NCBI GenBank assembly: GCA_023333565.1
Contig: JAJKFH010000374.1
Coordinates: 2,604,001-2,668,000 of the forward strand
Source of the DNA: Puffinus mauretanicus
Taxonomy: Eukaryota > Chordata > Aves > Procellariiformes > Procellariidae
Direction of reading: 5' to 3'
Length of the DNA stretch: 64,000 nucleotides
Below are positions 1 to 13,404 of this stretch, one piece after another (the stretch's first letter is position 1; every line of letters starts with the position of its first letter). Under the pieces are notes generated by a model. It had not been told where the DNA came from and made no database searches. It saw only the letters and a program-made list of their open reading frames with translations. A program made the translations under genes and the position numbers.

Positions 1-1883
1 AGATTCACTAAGAGAGCAGCACGCTTTGAGGTTAGGTCTGGGAGCATCCATTTTTTTGTCAGCTTGGTGATAACGTGTAGTGGTTAGAGCCAGAGACCAG
101 CAGTGTTTCCCTTTGGGTTCTGCTCCATTGTCTCTGCCAATGCAGAAGTGTTTCACCTTATTCTACTTCACTTTTTCTGCACTTGTCTTCATAAAAATAA
201 AGATAAACAAATTTGTCCCCCCTTGTGAAGCACTGTCATGTCATTGGGTGAAAGACACAATATTAGCATAAAGTGTTATGGTCATTTCTATGCATTCAGT
301 GAGCACATTCAAGGGAAGTTTGTTTAAACTAGTGCCGCTTTGCCTGATTAAACAGTCAGCCACGAATGGAGCCACTCAGAGGTGGGTCTTTGGCCTGGTG
401 CCACGGTCACCAAAGGTCAGAGCAAGGGCAAGCAGGGCTCCTCTTTCCCCATGCTAAGGTATCGTGTGGCAGTAAATACTCATCAAAAATTAGCATTCCA
501 TTCACAGGCAGGTGACAAAGGTATGTAAGAAACCCAGCTTCCAGTACAGCGTGGTTTTCAAAAACCCTTGGTGACAGGAAAAATATTTAAAGTGGGAGGA
601 AAAGAGATCAACAGAAAATTTTATAGACATTAGTACACTTAGAATTGACGTAGTTGTAGCTTAAACTGCAGGCACAGAAGAAGTTTGCTTGTGTTTTCAT
701 ATGAAAGCAATCTGCAAGTGAGAGGGAGAATGTCCATACATTATTTCCCTTTCCTCATCTTCTCAACAGGTATGTTTTTTATCACTCTGTTTTTTTTTTT
801 CCTAAGATCTTCTGGAACGTCTGGAGAGCATCAGGGGGTGAGCAGTTCTGGTGAACCATTGGTGAAATGGAGTCGTGGTGGAGACAGAGCTGTGCAGAGA
901 AGTTGGGCCAAACCTTTCAGAAACTGTTAGGAAAGCAGATCGATATTTCTACTTTGCTGAGAGGACTGACCTGATGAGCGCTTTCTATGCTGTGTGCCTG
1001 CCAGTAATCCATGGAAGGACAATTTTGGAGAATATGCCCTGAGCCCAGGCTAGGTTAGAGAATGCACGGATGGCACCATCACGGTGCCAGCAGCTGTGAG
1101 TGCTTTGGTGGGGTGAAGTAATTCATGCCTTTCTCCCCAGCATGCAGCTAGAACTTGCAGTGGGGACTGTCACCAGGAGACGCTTCTAGATAAAGCCTGG
1201 CCCTTTCTCGCTGTTGGGTGGCAGCAATAAACCTTTGCCATGCCTCTGACCATCACTGCTTAGAGCCCACAGGCTCACTGTGCTCCCACAACACAAAGCT
1301 CTGCTTTGTCAGCAATAGCTGTCACTTCATCCTCCTGCTCTGAGCCTCTGGGGACTTAAATACAGTTAGTCTATCAGTGCATTAGCAGCGAAGGGAGTCT
1401 ATGTCTCCTCCTCCCACCCCCTCTAGCCCTCTTGACACAGGGCAGGACATACTTCATCCTAGAGCCCCAAAGCTGATTCGCTGTGTGAAGCGGCTCCAGT
1501 TAGATTTCTTTCTTGGACAGATTCCCTGGCTTGACTTAGGTGCCCAGAATGTGTGTCGTAGGCTCATCAGATCCCACCCAGGCAGTGATTTAATCTGACA
1601 GTTATACTTATTCATGGTGACATCCCGGGCAGCCAGCAGCAGCACAGAATGTTCAAGCAGCGCAGGGAGGAGGAGGTGCGACGGACGGATGCCACCACCG
1701 CACGCCAGAGCCCACCTGAACTCCGTGTCCCCAGCAAGTACCAATCCTTTGCCTGCTCTTCTCAGAAAGGAGGTGGGCTGCCTTTCCATTCAGTGTGTAC
1801 CAGTCCAGCTGCTCTCAGAAGGAGCTTGTTACAGACAGATAGACACTCAATAGGCTCCCTCAAGCAGGGTAAATTATGTGTTT

Positions 1884-1912
1884 GGAGAAAAAGAAAAAGG
1901 AAAAAAAAGGAG
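1884..1912. repeat. Homopurine tract, 29 bases
   Basis: An uninterrupted A/G run dominated by A, with interspersed G pairs. It is low-complexity DNA; such tracts can adopt triplex structures, but nothing here shows a function. Confidence 0.8.
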
Positions 1913-3136
1913 TGCAAAGCAGTCAGCATGATGGAGCTATCGCCTGGCTGCTCTTTTTGGGGATCACAGGTGTGCAATTAGCATGGAGAATTAGGACATT
2001 TCTCTTGTCCTAAGACACCCACTGCAAGTTCCTGGTGGAAGCCTGGGCTTGCAACTTACTTTCACACACAAGCAGCTCCATGGCAAAGAGAAAGGCTGCA
2101 GGATCAGGTAACGGAGTTGTGGTAGGGCCGCACTGACTCAGCTGGGAGAGCTGGGAATCCTGCACTCTTGAAAGTGCAAGAGGAGCGTATGCGCACACAT
2201 GCCTGAAAACGTGGCTTTCGGTGTAGACGTGTACAGCATGAACATGACTGTCTTTCTTCAGGTCCATGGTGCAGGCCTGTGGGTGTACGCAGTACACGTC
2301 CTCCTTGGCATTAACAAGAATTTTGTGGTACTTAAAGGATATAGAAGATGTTCTTTATGATCCCTCAGGGCTTTATCTGACCTATGCATTCATTTATGGA
2401 AATATTGTAACCTGGAAACTTTAATGGAAAACTGTGCTTTGGAAATGCTCTGGCACAGAAATAGGAATACTGAGCCGAAAAAAAAGTCCAGTTTTGTCGT
2501 CAGGCGCACAGCTGCAGCTTCTGTTGGGGTCAGTAGTTACTCACAAATATCTCAGGACAAAAGTAAGGGTGTTAGCATTTGCCCACACTAACACTAGGTT
2601 AGCTCTACATGAGGAGTCCTCTCAGTCTTAGCTGTGTATTTTCAGCCTGTTTAACAGCACTCCCAGGAGCTCTGTGTTCCTCCAGGATCCCAGAGCACTG
2701 GGTTGCACAAATGCCTATGATGTGATGTGTGAGTTTGCTTTTGTCTATCCAAGCAGATCTGGAGAGATTTCTATATCCTGTCTGTAGACTGTAAATAGTG
2801 AGAGGACAGGAGGCTTTTCTTCTTCATGCTAAACCACTTGCTAAGAGATCTGGCCATCAGAAATGTATTCTATGCTGCACGCTTGGTCTGAACATGTGAT
2901 GTTAGAGTTGGCAGGCATCCCAATTAATTGGGACAGTTCTGATTTCTACAGATTTGTCCTAAGTTCCTGGTAAATCCTGAACATCTGAATTTGTTATGTA
3001 CTGCATCTGACAGCCTACACAGAGCACAATTTCGCTTCAGGAGTCTGTGAAGCTGGGACCTGGTCTCAACAAGCCCAGTTTTTTGGAAGTTTCTGCTGGG
3101 ATTTTAAAAGGGGCTGTGCTCTGTGTGGGGTGGTTT

Positions 3137-3170
3137 AAAAGAGAAAAGGAAAAAAAAAAAGAAAAAAAAG
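3137..3170. repeat. Homopurine A-rich tract, 34 bases
   Basis: The run contains only A and G and includes A11 and A8 blocks separated by single G residues. It is a low-complexity tract without an adjacent recognisable retroposon body, so a retrotransposon tail is not supported. Confidence 0.8.
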
Positions 3171-3983
3171 TTAGTTCTTGTAAAGATAGTGTGTCCTGAA
3201 GCTGCATCCTATTTTTTGTACATGTCATTTGACAACCCTCTACTTCCCCTCTGCTTCTTGCAGAAAAATCCAGCTACATTTAGGATTTTTCTGTGTTATC
3301 TGTGCATATGTGCAAGGAGATTGGATGCAAAACAAACTTCTGAAGTCAAACGCTAAGGATGCTAGGAGCATTCTTTGTTTCAGCAAAGCATTCATGGGTT
3401 AACCAAGACTGGAGCAGGATCCTGAAAGGGGATCTGTGCAGTGAAACAGTCAGATGTTTACTGACTTCTTAGACATGGGAAGGGGGAGTGAAAAGTTTCC
3501 CCCCAAAAAATGAGTAATATGCAAGACAGCCGCGAAACACTTCAGGGTGGAAAGGTTTTGCAAAAATTATTGTGTGTGGTTTTTTTTAAATGTAACAAAT
3601 TTTTAGAGCTGGTGATCTCTGTGAGATCTGTGAGACATCTGGCTAAGTGCAGCTTGTTGTGGATGTGCATCTCTGGCGTCAGAGTCAAGCCAAGTTCTTC
3701 TGAGGTTCTTTTCTCCGGGGAGATGGATACCTTCCGAAGTGATCCTACCTCCAATCCCATTCCCTTCTCCTCATCTTTATCTGAGTGTCATGATGTTTTG
3801 ATGGTAGCTTCCTCCTCCTCCTAGCTATAAGGGGGACTGTCCTGAGTCCTCCCTCCTTACTATCAAGACGATCACTCATGTGATAGCTATTCAGATCCTC
3901 CAGTGACCCATTTTGCAGCTGGCATCAGTAGGTGGAAAGATGTAATCACAGGTTGGGGATCAAACTTGATATGAAAGGCCGGG

Positions 3984-4016
3984 GGTAGCTGCAGTGGTGA
4001 CCGGTAGCTGCAGTGG
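3984..4016 (+). repeat. Two-copy 19-bp direct repeat
   Basis: The 14-mer GGTAGCTGCAGTGG occurs at 3984-3997 and again at 4003-4016, giving a period of 19 bases. It is a local tandem duplication, likely from replication slippage. Each copy contains the PstI-type palindrome CTGCAG. Confidence 0.85.
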
Positions 4017-7000
4017 CACAGCTATGGAGAGTGTGCTCTCCCAGACAGCAATAAGAAGGACACTTAAGACTGCTCCCCCAGACCCTGTCATCTCACCAGA
4101 AAATCAGTTCCTGCCTGTGAACAGTTACTCTTGAATTCAGAAATGAGATAATTTGGGAAGGGTAAAAAAAACTTGTTTGGGAATGAGCTTATTTCATTGA
4201 CCGCAACTCCCCGCACTCACAGCATCATGCATAAGGCTCAAAAAAATCGTGAGATTTGCATTTACATTTTAAAAATAATAATGAATTGGTACTTATTTTT
4301 GTTTATTGTCTGGTGTGGTAGCCTCCAGGGTTCATAACTTGAAGCTGCACTTTGCAATCAAGAGAGCTAAAATCTTTTCTTCCTTTTTTTACCAAAGCAG
4401 AAATTCTCAGTTTATCACATGAATTTAGAAGCTGGGGATTAGAAAAACTATCAAATACTAAGAGGGAAAAAACTCTGACATTTGGCAAGCTTGTATTCTG
4501 CAGCTGTAACTACCATCACTTTAAGAAGTGGGAAAGATCAAGGAGATTATAGAAATTGTTTCACAGGGGCAATTTCCTAAGTTTGGGTGCTCTGGAACTG
4601 TTTGAAAGACTTGTGTAGAAATTTGCAGGTCACAAAACGAGAGGTTGCTTTTCACAAATCATTCTGAATTCATAGAAATGGCATTGCTTTGCTAAGAACA
4701 ATAAGAAGTTTGATAGAATACTTTTGGCTCAATAATGGACTGATTTGGCAATGAAAGTAGGTCAGTTCCAGGCTTCTTTTTCTATCCTTTCTTTTCTGGG
4801 AGTTGGAAAGAAAATGTATTTTTGATATTCAAAATACAAAATTGTGAAATCTTGCTCTGGCATAGGTCGGTTGCTCTTGATATTTATTGAACAAGCAATC
4901 TAATTTCAGCTTCCAGAGTTCATTATAAAACTGTCAGTTTAAACTTTGCTGTTAAGTGAGCAATTAAAAACTGTGTATTTTATACCGGTGAAAATTACAA
5001 TTACCGGTCTTTAGGAAAGATGCCATCTCTGATATTAAGTTGATAAAGCCTTATAAGGATTGGTTAGATAGATACCCTTGGAACTTTCCAAAAAAGACTT
5101 GTCGTTACGAGAAAAAAAAAAAACCCAGATGGTTAAGATCCTATTGAAGAAGACAGAAAGATTTTTCCTATTTGTGTGTTAGCAAGCCAAGTACAGACGG
5201 TTGGAGACTGGGCTGTGTCATGACTTGTTGATAGGTGAGAATTTCAAACTGCCTTCTCCTCACTAATATTTTTCTATGTGAGAGGACTACATATGCCTTT
5301 ATAGAGGAGAGTGAATGCACAGTAGACAATACACGCTGTATCTATGTTAGGCTGCTGTAGCCATACAATATAGGCATTCAGAACAAAGGCTGGCCCCTCA
5401 GGAATCATTGGGGAAGGAGCTTATTAAGTGGTCCTGAGTTATGTGTTTATGGTGGACTGACGCAGTCCTCTGAACATCACCAAATGTGACCATCATGCTT
5501 CTTTGGGCACAATCCAACTGAGCCCTGTGCCCTGATTTGTGATGGCAGAAGGTGCTTTCCTCTCTTCTGCTTGAGTACCTGGGATCAGGGAATATTTTCA
5601 GAACCCATGTTTTGGATGTGTGGTGCTAGTCCTCAAACCAAGCTTGACACCACGAGATCATTGCTCTCTCCCAGTGTCCAGCCTGGCCTGTAGCAGCTTT
5701 TTGTGGCTCTGTTTCAGCAGTGTAGTCCATGCTGCTGTTCTGCTTGTTCAGGAACCGGAGCCGTGTGTCCTTTAGAGCCAGACCTGGTCTTTGTTCCAGG
5801 ATAAGTCTGTCTGAGATGAGAGACACCTAGGCTCTTGGTCCTCCTGCTCCCACTTGGCCACTTAATTTGGGTCGTGCTGGCTCCCTTCTCCTGGATTTGG
5901 CCATACGGGCTTGTACACACTACCCAGAGACAGCCAGAGCACAAGTCCTGAGCTGGCAGGCTCTCCAGCTCATCACTACGATGTGTGTGGACTCACCAGC
6001 TGAGGGCTGGGAACAGGGGTTACTAGGGCAAGTGCACACCATGGGAATGAGACTGGTCTGCTACCAACCCTGAACTGAGGCAGTTCAGTTCATGGCATTC
6101 CTCCATCATCCCATTTTCCAGGCTACAGGCAGCAAAGTCCTGTAAAGTGAAGACCTGCTATGTCCCCATGTTATGTCCTTGAAGAGCTGTACTCAAAACT
6201 ATTAGTCTGAAGGGCTGATGCTTGGTTTTTCCTAGCGTGTTTTGGAGATGTCAGTCTACACATGCTAGCAAACCACATCTTACACTGCAGAATTGTCATG
6301 TGTCTCTACATGTGTTGCTGCCCGAATGCTTTGATATCCTGAGTGTCCACGTGAGCATTCCTGCTTGTCTGTGAGTGGAACCTGTGGACTTGGCTGGAGA
6401 TCTAGAGTAAAGGACATGTTGCCCTTTCAGCTCTGCTCCTAATTGACACTTTGAAATAGGAAGACGTGTGTGGAGCCAACAGCTGTCCAGGCAGTAAAAT
6501 ATATCCCTTTATTTGTTATAAAAACAGGCTTTCTGGGCCAGGCTAAAAATCTATGTTGCTCTGAATCCTGCCTCTAGCCCTAGCCAGTGGTGGTGACAGA
6601 AGATGGTGCAGAGTGATCCTTTGCCTGGTATGTCCTCCAGCCTTCCAGCAGTCTGAGATTAGAGATCTCCTTAGTCAGAAGTGGGATTCCACCAGTAACC
6701 TGGGAAATGTTGACCCTTCTTAACTTAACCGTTTCAGGAAGGCAGTATCCTCTTATTGTGGTGGATATTTTTTCTGGATAGGTTGCAAAAGCTTCTGAAT
6801 AAGCCAATGTGTAGGTAGGGAGGAAACATGTACCAGAGCGATAAAAATACCAAACTGCAGCCTTGGCATAGTACTGCAGGTAAATTGCAGAGAGAGTTTG
6901 CTTTGCCCCAGACAGAAAGTCCTGGCTGATATCTCTAACTACGTGGCTCCAGATTCTGGATTCAAAGGAGGACTTTGAGGGATAGTGAGCTTGGGCCACG

Positions 7001-7479
7001 TATGGTTTGCTTGCATCTGGTGGCAGTGATGACACATATCCCTGTTTGCCGGTCAGCAATGTCTCAAGCCCACTGTTGATGAGAAACATCACCAGTAGCT
7101 GCACCAGTGTCTGTAGGGCTATGCAGGGAGGGCATGCCCAGAGCTCAGGATCTGGCCATCAGAACCCAAAGGTTCAGAGGTTAAAACAGAAAATGATAAA
7201 GCAGATCTCAGATATAGCGCCGTGCGTCACCATCCCTTCTGCCTCAGCTGCTGAACTCACAGCTGCCCTCGTGCCAGCTGGTCCAGGGGAGTTCAGGCAG
7301 AGCTGCTGCTGGCGGCACACACATTTTGTGCCTTTAAGAGGTTTGGCTTATCCAGGCTGGGACTCAGTGTAACTCTGTGGCTGACAAAGAGCACTTGTCC
7401 CTTCCCCCATCCATGCTCTGCCAGAAAATGAATTTGTCAGACGCTAGCTTCTGCCTCCATTCTGCTGCCATGTGGGAGC

Positions 7480-7560
7480 CTGGCGCTCGCAGGCACCGGC
7501 ACACGTGCACGTGTGCGTGCGCACACAATCGGGCACGCACGCAGAAGCACTCGGAGGCAG
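7480..7560. promoter_or_regulatory. CpG-rich block with tandem E-boxes and Z-DNA-like alternation
   Basis: Two canonical E-boxes (CACGTG) abut directly at 7502-7507 and 7508-7513, inside a perfect 16-bp palindrome at 7500-7515. The sequence then continues as alternating purine-pyrimidine (GTGCGTGCGCACACA). CpG dinucleotides are dense here compared with the surrounding depleted DNA. CACGTG is the known site of bHLH-PAS and bHLH-ZIP factors such as CLOCK/BMAL1, MYC/MAX and USF. Regulatory activity is inference; a degenerate GT/CA microsatellite is the alternative. Confidence 0.35.
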
Positions 7561-8024
7561 TTACTCTGGCAACGTGTGATCTCACATGGACCAAGGGGAA
7601 CAGGTTGGGGCTCCTAGCACTGCTGCCACAGCAGGTCATGGAGCGCCCTGGCTGTGCTGAGCGTGGGATGGGGAGCTCCGGTCAGCGAGAATCTGCTTGT
7701 CTTATGGGTTTGGGTTTCTCATGGGTAGGTCACAGCCTGCAGAAACTCCTCAGGAAGATCAGCTGGGAACATTTGGGGATCTTGGGGGCATAAGCAGCAG
7801 GGTTAAAGGAGGAGAGCCCAGCTGGGAAGGCAGGGTAGGGGAAGTGACCCCGGTAGCCCTGAGCATGAACATCTGTCAGCACAAGGACTGCCAGAGCTCA
7901 GCACAGGGCTGCTTGCACCGTTACTCGGCGTGGGTGGTACAGCACATTTCTTCAGTTTCAGTGGGAGGGCAATGGCACCATGCTTTGTTCCTCCCATCTT
8001 CTTAGCACCTGCTGACTGCTTGCA

Positions 8025-8130
8025 GTGGCTTAGTGCTTGGGGTTAGGGAGGATCTAAAAGTCCTGGGAGTCAGGAGATGTGGATTGTATACACTGATTGT
8101 TCACGGACTAAGCGTTGGCAAGATAACAAG
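8025..8130 (+). mobile_element. MIR-type SINE, 5' and middle fragment
   Basis: The order of segments matches the MIR family: a TAGTGCTTGGGGTTAGGG-like start, then GTCCTGGGAGTCAGGAGATG, then a degraded CACTGA...TTGGCAAG segment corresponding to the tRNA-derived head and the core region. The 3' LINE-related tail is missing or too diverged. MIRs are ancient non-autonomous retroposons, long inactive in birds. The match is to a remembered consensus; a RepeatMasker run would settle it. Confidence 0.55.
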
Positions 8131-8198
8131 TCAAAGCACTTCCAGCTCCCGAACAAAATATGGTATGTTCCCCTGAAACTGAATTAGTGCAATTCAGA

Positions 8199-8319
8199 CA
8201 GAGCCAAATCTTGAAGTCCTTCCCCTACACCTCCATAGTTGTTCTTGAGATTGAAAAGTGATTAGCTTTCATCTGGAGTCTTGCTGATTTTATTGGTAAA
8301 GACTATAGGACGGGGCCCA
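8199..8319. mobile_element. Ancient palindromic MITE-like DNA transposon relic
   Basis: The ends form an imperfect inverted repeat: 8201-8221 (GAGCCAAATCTTGAAGTCCTT) pairs with 8298-8318 at 13 of 21 positions. The element reads inwards through a CTGGAGTCTTGCTGATT segment. This matches the pattern of palindromic elements common in turtle and crocodilian genomes and surviving as relics in birds. There is no coding capacity. The precise family is not assigned. Confidence 0.5.
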
Positions 8320-8329
8320 CTGTTTAGTT

Positions 8330-11300
8330 TGACTCAGAGACGGGTACTCCCCCATTGACAAACTGTCTAAGCAATGGCACACAAATTCAGGAGAGGCTTT
8401 TGCTCAAGGTATACATTTCAGGTCAGATGATTTAAGACTATGTAAGGTCAACCGCTACAGAAAGAGTTAATAGCAAGAGATGTGGAGGGGGAGGGTTTGG
8501 GGAAAGTCACAGTATCAGGTTTTCCTCTAAGGGGCTCTCAAATGATTCTTAGCCCTGCCAGAAGTCAAACATCTCCTCCCCAGTGAAGCTAAGGATGTCT
8601 GTCTCTTTGACTCAGCTGCCAGAGTCATGTTGCAGAATTTGATCCTTCTGCCTGTGTCCCTTCTCCCCTCTTCTGACTGGTCTCTGACCACTACTCTTCT
8701 GAAGCTTGAAAGATTTCAAGACCATGAAAGTGCAAGTGATCTCATCTGGCCCTGTGGGCAGTGCAGCAGGTTCTGTCTTCACGTACGATACAGTTTCAGC
8801 CTTCATGCTATCCTCTGCTGTAATGCTAGATGGACTGAACAGATGGGGAGGTTCGATGGCAGGGCTCAGGGCTGACAGCTGCTTTGCAATTATAAGTCCG
8901 GAATGCGATTTGAGGGGTCGGAGATGCTTAGTGCTGGGGCCTTAGTGCAGGAACATGTATCAAGTAGGTCAGGCTCAGCACCAGAGGAAGGTGCAGGGAG
9001 TAGCTGTTGTGTGACAGGCAGCGCTGGTCCTTCCTTAGTAGGTTTATGTTTTGACATCATTTTGATCACTAAGATTTTAACTCCCCATTTTTTATCCATT
9101 AATTTCTATGTTTTATTCCTAGGTTTAATTTAGTATAAAGACCAAACGCTTGTGGAATGGGACTGAATTTCTTACATATTTTACAACTTTTGGCAATTGA
9201 TCCCTGTTGGGAGTGTAAGAGGGTTTATCCATGTGGCCTCCCTCTGAGGAAAGGGAGCATTTATACCCTGGTTTCTTATGTAGGAAAAGAGAGGTTTGTG
9301 GAGACTAACGGGTTTGTCCAAACTTTGGCCTCACTGGAAATTCACGTGGAATTCAGCAAAGCATCCCTGTTCCACAGCATCCTCCTCCTCCCTGTAAGCA
9401 CCCAGGTTAGACTAACTTTAATTCATCTGAACCTGATTTTTCGCTACGAGGGACTCTCTTCTAAGGAGATTAATGGCATGTCTGGATGGCACCTGAGTTA
9501 GCTCTACCCGTGCTAAACCATAGCGTGGACCTGGCCTGTCAGGTCTCAGCTAGCTGAGGGATCTCTGCACGGTTCTCCATTGCATGGCGCAGATGCAGGG
9601 CATGGCCATTCTGCAGGTGGGTGCAGTTTGCACGTTGGGACCCTGGGAGCAGGACAGGATGGTTTTTCACTGTGGGGAAAAAAAGAACTTCGAGTTCTCA
9701 AAGCCAAAAAGCTATGCAAAACAGGCAAATCACCAACTCTAGCAAGTGAACGCCATGCTAGGAAACATGATAGCCAAACACTTTTTTTACTATTTTCATG
9801 CAGCAGCTGAGATAATTTACTGCTGCTCCCTTTTTATGTCTCTTCAGTTTTGGCACAATCATGTAATTAGGACCTGGTTTGTCTGTGGATGTTTTTGCTT
9901 TGTCGAACTGTCTCCTTACTGAGGAGAAGAGGTAATCCGGGACTTACATATCATGACGTGCTATGCGCTTTTGACTTTTACAGGTAAAGTTCATTTATGC
10001 AAACCCAACCGTATCTATGTTTAACTGACATAGAATTTTCAGCTTCCATCCTTTTGAGCTCAGAGCATTACTGTAACTGATCTGTGCCCCTGGGCGTAGT
10101 CTGAAAAATGGCAGTGAACAGTAACTGTAAAAAAACAGGACAAAGTTGGCAAAAGCAAGCCATATTGGTAAAGTCACTGGTATAAGGCCTTTTCCCGGAG
10201 GGATCATAGCTCTGTCTTCTGATATCTTCCGAGATTGCAAAGCTCCTTTTATAACTTCAGTCCAATGGGTTGGTATGACAGCATTGGTTTCCAGCTTCCA
10301 CAGGCAGCCAGGAGGGATGCAGGATAATGCCCAGTAAGGTATTCTGGTGAAGGCTCATGGTCAGAAATGCCTGGGAGGACAAAATTAGAAGACACTGTGG
10401 TTTGGATGTTACCTATAAACTCTCTGCCTTGTATTATGATATACTTCTATTTCAAAAAAGTACTGGTAAAACAGAGATCCGAAGGATTTTCATTGCCATT
10501 CTTAGACACAGAAGACTTGCACTACTCTAGAGCCACTGCCTATAGTGTATAGCAGGGTTACATCTATAAAACACAGTGTGTGGAGCAGGAGGTCATTCTG
10601 GAAACTTTTGTGACTGTCATCCTCAAATATTCCTCTTCTAAGATCTCTGAGAAAATGGGCATATTTGGATCATCTGGAATTGGAAATACTCATTCTTTGA
10701 TGTTTCCATCAGACCTAGAAATAATACCATTTTTACTGGGGCAATGTCCTTTTTCAAGCAGCGATTTACAAAGTATGGTTCCAATATTAATACAACTGCC
10801 TAATTTCTGAACTTATAACAAAAGCAGCAAACTCAAATTCTGAGAATTTTTGCCTTGTAAACATCTTATCCCTTCAAATTATGGTAATCATGTAGAGCGG
10901 TGAGATTTCCTGAGTCAGTGGAGAGTCTCCATTCTCCGAGTATAAATCTTCAGCGGAATTGTGTGGGAGACTAATGTGGTCTAAGTTAAGGGGAGAAGTT
11001 GGCTTGTTGCCCTTATCCTACATGAATAGCTATTGCTGTCTCATAGTAATGGCATCTCTAGTATTACTAACCTCAAGTATTTAAGATTTATCTGTTGGGC
11101 CTTCACAAATGTAATGAAGTGGGCATAAAAATCACTGATTTTTTTTTAAGAGCACAATTTGTTATTAGTCCTACAACTCAATTTTAACTTGCTTTTTCAA
11201 GCTTTTTCCCCAATCTTGTGAACTGGAAAATTGCTTTTAAAAAAAAAAAAAAAAAAGAAAATTTGGATTCATATCTTTCCAAGAACTGGAGCTAAGAAAC

Positions 11301-13140
11301 TGGAAATGTTGGCAACATAAAACTTAATTTCTATATTATGTCTGGTCATATTTTGCTTGATAGCAGTTCCAGTAGCAGGTGTGGAAAGTGCTTACCTTGG
11401 ACCCTCAGCCTGAACCTCATGTTCACATGTAGGAGGGGATTTCTTTAAAAGCTTGAACTTCAGGTCAGGCTTATGATAAAATGATGGGACAAATCCAAAG
11501 TTTAGCATGTGATGATTAGAACGTTGACCTCTTATTTTGTCATGGGCAAAAGAATAGTGTTTGTTTTGCAAGAAATACGGAGGCTTTTGAAACATGTATC
11601 CAAAACCTGGCCTGGCTGACCGTGCATGACCCAGATCCAGCTTTCGGACATTTAGCAGGGTCACCATGCTATTAGGCTGCAATGTTTAGTCTGATCAGCT
11701 CTGCTTTTCATAATCAATCTTTGCTGCATCTTTGACATGCGCATGGGTCGATCTTCCAATGTCCCCCTGGAACAATGGCTGCTGTCCTCCAAATTGGGTG
11801 CTGAGTCCTACCACTGTCCAGAATCACTGCCAGGTGCCCCTTGACCCCAGAGCAGGAGAACAGTTTTTGCAGTGTAAACGTCTAAACAGATCTGAAAGCT
11901 CTGCAGGATTTTTTGCCATAAAGAACAGCAGATGGTGCCAAACCTTGCTGCTCGTAGGCTTCCCATCTCTTGCTTGGATGTTCATGAGTCTCCACTCAGA
12001 AAATCTGCATCAGTTTTGCCATGGTGATAACACCTTCTTTGAATTCTGAATCTCACTGATCCAAAGGGTTTCTCTTGGGTAGTCAGCAACAATCTAATCT
12101 GCATGGCTGATAGTTTGGGAAGTTTGAATATTAATTCATGAAGTTAAATAATTGTGGATTAAAGTGTTTGAGGTCCAGCAAGTTTAACAGTATATCCCCT
12201 GCCAATGTGAAAGACTTAGCTTTATAGGAGGATATTTCCAGTACCTGTGTGAACTGTATGAAACAGTAGCTGCTTACTCAGCTTTGGACACTGGATGGTT
12301 TGCGTTCCAGTATCACAGGAGAAGTTCATCTCAAATTAGACTTCATGCATTAGCGCAAGTGCAGGGTGACCAACCTCCGAGCCTTTGAGATGTCCCTTCC
12401 CTGTAATATACCATACTCTTCCTCCTGCAGTGCCAGCCTCCATCTCTCACTGCACACAAAGCGGCGTATGACTGGGAGGGGACACTGGCTGTGCCAGCCC
12501 GATTTTTGCCCTCTGGCCTAGCTGCTGCCAGGTAATGAGGAAGATATGGGACAATGGTTACTATTGCTAGAAGAGTCTCTCTGTTTCACGTATTGCCTCC
12601 CACATTTCTTCCATTTCCCTGGTCAGCAGCAGTCGAGGTTCTTGTGGTGTTGTGGCAGACACTGAAGAAATCGTTTGTCTATTCAGGTTCCTGTTCCATC
12701 AGGCATTGCCTTCCTCTCCAGGGAAAGGCCACAGGCAGGCAACCTGGGGACTCGCTACATGCTGCCTCATCCCTGTGAGACCCGTCCTGCAAACAGCAGC
12801 ACAAACCGGTCCTTTCCACTTTCTGTTTGTAGACTCTGATTCCATTCTTCACCATCCCTTATTCTTGCAGTAAAAGCATGGCTCTGGTCTTTGCTCAGTG
12901 CAAGAGGAAGCAGTACACTTGTTTGGCACCTCTAAGAGCTTCTACTGAGTCTACTCTACTGGTAGACTTCTAATGGTCTGAAGTAGGTCTGAGAATGCCA
13001 TGTTGCCCTAGGTAAAGTCAAGTGCTCAGATTTACTTTCTGTACCTTTGTGGTAAAGTATTCTTCATCCTTTTCCCCCTCTAATGATCAAAGAATTTTTT
13101 TCCCACTCTCAAGAGATCGCCACCTTCTTATATCAAATCC
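8330..13140. other. No gene recognised; unique sequence
   Basis: No exon, RNA gene or confident repeat was seen other than an A18 homopolymer at 11239-11256. Short open frames occur in all frames and show no recognisable domains. The 10800-11400 part is notably AT-rich. Confidence 0.65.
11239..11256 (+). repeat. Poly(A) tract, 18 bases
   Basis: Eighteen consecutive A residues followed by GAAA. No SINE, LINE or processed cDNA body is recognisable upstream, so it is listed only as a homopolymer. Confidence 0.9.
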
Positions 13141-13143
13141 AGA

Positions 13144-13256
13144 GGGACTGATTCTGCTCTGCATCCTCCCTCCCTCATGGAAATCTGGAGTAGCTCCATT
13201 AATTTAAATGAATTTGCCCATGATTTGCATTGGTGTAACTGAAGCAAATCTGGTCC
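13144..13256. mobile_element. Ancient palindromic MITE-like relic
   Basis: Three ordered blocks resemble a palindromic amniote repeat: GACTGATTCTGCTCT at 13146-13160, AAATCTGGAGTAGCTCCATT at 13181-13200, and TTGGTGTAACTGAAGCAAATCTGG towards the right end (about 13230-13253). The ends are roughly inverted copies of each other. The centre is palindromic in spirit (GGAGTAGCTCC). It is non-coding and old. It lies about 150 bp upstream of a MIR copy, so ancient insertions are clustered here. Assignment is from memory of the family pattern. Confidence 0.6.
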
Positions 13257-13404
13257 AGCGATCTGAACTGCAGTTCCCATGGCAACAGGCAGCCGTTTCG
13301 GAAGCATAAACCACCAGGCAGAAGGTATGTTTAGCGTTGAAAGGGGGGACTCCTGCATTCAGTTTTCAGCCATGGGATGAGAACGTAGGCTATATTTGGA
13401 GCAT

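Larger units (their letters stand above)
1..7479. other. No gene recognised; unique intergenic or intronic sequence
   Basis: Both strands were read for exons, RNA genes and repeats and nothing recognisable was found apart from the small tracts listed separately. Open frames are short and mutually overlapping on both strands. The longest, 174 codons on the minus strand at 6580-7104, has no recognisable domain. Composition is ordinary AT-leaning vertebrate non-coding DNA with CpG depletion. Confidence 0.7.

Noticed and set aside
6580..7104. 174-codon open frame on the minus strand
   Set aside because: The translated sequence looks protein-like in places but matches no family I know, and no flanking exon or retroelement structure is visible. 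A protein search would be decisive.
11239..11256. Poly(A) tract as the tail of a processed pseudogene or SINE
   Set aside because: No cDNA-like or SINE body is recognisable upstream and no target-site duplication was found. The same holds for the A-runs at 16283 and 25337 and the T-run at 61371.
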